The position numbers and the translations under genes are program-made. The notes below the pieces were generated by a model. That model did not search any database and was not told the origin of the DNA. It saw nothing but the letters and a program-made list of their open reading frames with translations. A DNA stretch of 54,841 nucleotides from JAVJQS01 sp040218815 (GTDB lineage Bacteria > Bacteroidota > Bacteroidia > Flavobacteriales_E > Vicingaceae), in assembly GCA_040218815.1 (NCBI GenBank), contig JAVJQS010000010.1:1-54841 (forward strand), in the 5' to 3' direction. Of the stretch, positions 52,028 to 54,841 are shown one piece after another (within the stretch, counting starts at the first letter, position 1; every line of letters starts with the position of its first letter).

Positions 52028-54841
52028 ATGAGAAAAATCTTCTTTTTAAGTCTACTGTTCCTATCAATTTTATTGGTTCCCAATGCCTCAAATGCTACCC
52101 ACATTATGGGCGGTGAGATAACCTGGGAATGCGATGCCAATGGTCGTTACGACTTTAGAGTTTCCGTTTACAGAGATTGTAGTGGAAATGCTGTGCCAGT
52201 AAGAGGTCACTTGTATATCCATAATTACCCCAGTGTAGGAGTTGTAACTTTAATTGCTAAAAATAACAATCCCGCAGGTGCGACGAATACTTCAGACATA
52301 TATTCCTCTGTAGTCGGAGATACGATAAAACCAAATTGCAGAACTGGAGCGACTTATATTTGTGGTAACGGAGGAGGAGATCCTGAAGCTGTGTTTGTTG
52401 AAAATATTGAAGTTAATAATGTAAAACTCAATGGAAGGCCACCTCTAGGTGGTTGGATTATTACCTACTCCGATGTTGCAAGAAATCCAAATGATAATAT
52501 TTCTGGTCAGCCTGGAATTACATTAAGAGCTAAAATGTTCTCTAGTTCAGCAACAGTAAATGATACTTGTGTTGACAACTCTCCTGTTTTTCGTGAAGAA
52601 GCTACGAGTTTATTGTGTTTAGGTTCTGCCTTTACCTACAATCATAATGCATCTGATGCAGAATTGGATTCTTTGGTTTACGAGTGGGCCAGACCGTTAG
52701 GTGACTTATTTAATAGCAATCGTGATGGTTTTTTTGGAAATCCTGACCCACTTCCAAGCTTATTTGTTGAGGGATCTACTCCTTCAAATGTAGGCTTTGA
52801 TTTCAGGACTGGTGGAACCGGTAGATATACCTTTGATTCGCCTTTTCCCAATTCATCTCAAGATGTTCGAAATGTAGCTGCAGTTTTAGATCAAAATACT
52901 GGAGAGATTTCACTGGAGTGTTATACTAGCGGCAAATATGTTTCTGTTGTAAAAGTTTCTGCCTATAAATGTGGAGAAAAAGTAGCTGAAATTTATCGAG
53001 AGTTACAATCTAACATAAATGCAAATTGTGCTACTTTGAACAATGAGCCAACCATTCGTCCACCGTTTTTAGACCCTTCAAATAATTTCACCTTGTTTAA
53101 TGATACTGTAAACGCCGGTGATTTAGTCACTTTTAATATTCAAGTAACAGATTTTGATTTTATAACGGACTCTTCAGTTATTCCACCAGTCATTAGGTTC
53201 GATACAGTTACATTGGAGGCTTCAGGTTTGCAATTTGGCACAAATTATACTAGCTCCACAACTGGATGTCCAAATCCTCCTTGTGCCACATTAACTAGTT
53301 CACTGCCACAGTCTTCTCAATCGGGTGTAAATTCCTCCTTTAGGTGGCAAACAGATTGCAACCATGTTGCTTTTTCAGATGGCTGTGTTTCTTTATCCAA
53401 TACCTATACTTTTGTTGTTAGAGCAACTGATAACTCTTGCCCTATTCCAGCTCAAAATATTGCTACTATTTCAGTAACAGTTTTGGCTGATTCTGTTATT
53501 CAATCTCCTCTAATTAATTGTTTGGATGTTAAAAATAATGGTGATGTTGAATTGGATTGGAATACTACACCAAATATTGGCAATTCATTTACCGCGTGGA
53601 TGATTTATTCAGCTACCAACAAAAACGGACCGTATAGCTTGGTTGATAGTGTAAAAACATATAATACTACCACTTATACTCATGTTGGTGCAAATGCTGA
53701 TGATCAACAAAGATGGTATTTTATGAGAAGTCGCTCTGGTTGTAAAGGGCAAATACAGAATGTTTCTAGAGATACGGTATCTACAATTTTTGTAGACTTC
53801 CAAGAAAATAATGCTGATTTAGATGTCATCTGGAATCCATTGGGTGATCCAAATCCTGTTGGTTCATCAAATCAATATCGAGTTTCAAAGGCATACCCAG
53901 TTACTGGTGGGTTGAGTTTTTACCAAAACACAATGGACACCACTATAAATGAAACTTTTGCAGTCTGCTCGGATACAGTTCAATATAGAGTGGAACTTGT
54001 AAATACGGCAGAAGCGTGTACCTCTAGATCTAACTTGGCAGGTTTTCGATTTGAATTTGCACAACCACAAACAAATTTTAGCTTCCCTGCAAATCCTTGC
54101 CCTAATACTTCTATAGCTTTTACCAACCTTACAACGATCTCTAGTGGTACGATTACATACAGTTGGGACTTTGATGATGGTTCACCGGTTTCAACAACTG
54201 AGAATCCAAGTCATACTTTTACTTTACCTGGCTCATATGATGTGACCTTAACGGCTACTTCGAGCTTAGGTTGTGATTCCATTTTTATACAAACGCTCGA
54301 TGTTGATTTTCCTGATGCTGATGCTGGCACAGACATAGCTATTTGCACTGCAGGTTCAACTCAAATAGGCGGCAGTCCAACCACCACTGCAGGAAATACA
54401 ATAACATGGTCACCTGCAACAGGCCTATCAAGTACATCGGTTGCCAACCCAACTGCCACTCCTACAACAACTACAACATACACGGTTACAGTTACTGAAC
54501 CTTCTGGATGCAGTAATACTGACCAAATTACCGTTACTGTAAATAGTATTCCCACCGCTGACGCTGGTTTAGATCAAACCATCTGTAGTGGCGACAATGC
54601 GAGTTTAGGCGGCAGTCCAACAGGTCCAGTAGGCGCGACATACCAGTGGGACAATGTAGCAAGCTTGAGTAGTGGTACAGCAGCCAACCCAACAGCTACT
54701 CCAACAGCAACAACAACCTATAGTGTAACAGTAACAAGCGGAGTTAACTGTACAGCAACAGACCAAGTGACCATTACCGTAGATCCATTACCCACTGCCG
54801 ATGCTGGTTTAGACCAAACGATATGTGATGGCGACAATGCG
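52028..54841 (+). CDS. Large secreted surface protein with PKD domain and 80-aa repeats (5' part)
   Basis: The frame opens at the ATG at 52028 and stays open to the window end (938 codons), so the gene is truncated here. Signal peptide MRKIFFLSLLFLSILLVPNAS is followed by ATHIMGGEITWECDANGRYDFRVSVYRDCSG, a hallmark N-terminus of Bacteroidota T9SS and gliding-linked surface proteins. Cys-rich beta domains and Ig/FN3-like parts run to ~690. A PKD domain (TYSWDFDDGSPVSTTENPSHTFTLPGSYDVTLTA) covers ~685-760. Then 80-aa repeats begin (ADAGLDQTIC...). A sorting domain should lie beyond the end. Likely a large adhesin. Confidence 0.88.
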   Translation, partial: MRKIFFLSLLFLSILLVPNASNATHIMGGEITWECDANGRYDFRVSVYRDCSGNAVPVRGHLYIHNYPSVGVVTLIAKNNNPAGATNTSDIYSSVVGDTIKPNCRTGATYICGNGGGDPEAVFVENIEVNNVKLNGRPPLGGWIITYSDVARNPNDNISGQPGITLRAKMFSSSATVNDTCVDNSPVFREEATSLLCLGSAFTYNHNASDAELDSLVYEWARPLGDLFNSNRDGFFGNPDPLPSLFVEGSTPSNVGFDFRTGGTGRYTFDSPFPNSSQDVRNVAAVLDQNTGEISLECYTSGKYVSVVKVSAYKCGEKVAEIYRELQSNINANCATLNNEPTIRPPFLDPSNNFTLFNDTVNAGDLVTFNIQVTDFDFITDSSVIPPVIRFDTVTLEASGLQFGTNYTSSTTGCPNPPCATLTSSLPQSSQSGVNSSFRWQTDCNHVAFSDGCVSLSNTYTFVVRATDNSCPIPAQNIATISVTVLADSVIQSPLINCLDVKNNGDVELDWNTTPNIGNSFTAWMIYSATNKNGPYSLVDSVKTYNTTTYTHVGANADDQQRWYFMRSRSGCKGQIQNVSRDTVSTIFVDFQENNADLDVIWNPLGDPNPVGSSNQYRVSKAYPVTGGLSFYQNTMDTTINETFAVCSDTVQYRVELVNTAEACTSRSNLAGFRFEFAQPQTNFSFPANPCPNTSIAFTNLTTISSGTITYSWDFDDGSPVSTTENPSHTFTLPGSYDVTLTATSSLGCDSIFIQTLDVDFPDADAGTDIAICTAGSTQIGGSPTTTAGNTITWSPATGLSSTSVANPTATPTTTTTYTVTVTEPSGCSNTDQITVTVNSIPTADAGLDQTICSGDNASLGGSPTGPVGATYQWDNVASLSSGTAANPTATPTATTTYSVTVTSGVNCTATDQVTITVDPLPTADAGLDQTICDGDNA
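54317..54841 (+). repeat. Tandem 240-bp (80-aa) coding repeats
   Basis: The block GCTGA(T/C)GCTGG begins at 54317 and 54557, and as GCCGATGCTGG at 54797, exactly 240 bases apart each time. Copies 2 and 3 are nearly identical at the DNA level (GGTTTAGA-CAAAC...GGCGACAATGCG); copy 1 is more diverged. The window ends inside copy 3. Confidence 0.9.

Noticed and set aside
54317..54841. CRISPR-like regular repeats
   Set aside because: The 240-bp period is in frame with a large protein and encodes 80-aa domains; units are too long and have no spacers.

Overview
The window looks like a piece of a Bacteroidota chromosome, most likely a marine, low-GC flavobacterium-like organism. Evidence: a tig-clpP-clpX block, type IX secretion (T9SS) proteins with a C-terminal sorting domain, a gliding-type surface protein beginning ATHIMGGEITW, a DUF5606 protein, a GH3-type adenylating enzyme, and promoters of the Bacteroidota form TTTG-N19/20-TAnnTTTG. 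Most of the window is about 35-38% GC by hand counts. The first ~1.25 kb is nearer 48-50%. The window starts inside murA and ends inside a 240-bp tandem repeat, so it may be a whole assembled contig.

Layout. 1-1.4 kb: murA 3' end, an OmpA-family protein and tRNA-Leu(UAG) with its terminator. 1.5-4.9 kb: trigger factor, ClpP and ClpX (protein folding and degradation). 4.9-10.9 kb, minus strand: etfB-etfA, a DUF151 nuclease, a concentrative nucleoside transporter, thyA, folA and a small secreted protein. 11.1-15.0 kb: pyruvate dehydrogenase E1 beta, then a membrane pyrophosphatase fused to a YceI-like domain. 15.0-20.6 kb: deoxynucleoside kinase, a secreted propeller-like protein, GH3, SppA and folK. 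20.7-22.4 kb: a TPR lipoprotein. 22.4-23.0 kb: a decayed gene-free stretch. 23.0-30.8 kb: one giant secreted M6 metalloprotease with nine CUB and ten BACON-like domains plus a T9SS tail, split by a one-base frameshift.

30.9-38.1 kb is the most interesting region. It holds a self-cleaving S24 (LexA/CI-like) regulator, a Pif1-like helicase, a 77-aa protein, DNA polymerase IV and a short DnaE2/ImuC-like polymerase. The regulator gene and dinB carry the same palindrome, TTGACGT-AAA-WAWCGTC, at the promoter. The set resembles a damage-inducible mutagenesis cassette run by its own repressor rather than by classical LexA.

38.2-42.2 kb: a collagen-like lipoprotein, pirin, a short-chain dehydrogenase, a hypothetical and CorA. 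42.2-47.3 kb: two MscS channels and a 1007-aa P-loop protein whose Walker A lacks the usual lysine. 47.4-51.9 kb: an outer-membrane beta-barrel, purB, an M3 oligopeptidase and a DUF5606 protein. 52.0 kb to the end: the N-terminal 938 residues of a large surface protein with a PKD domain and 80-aa repeats.
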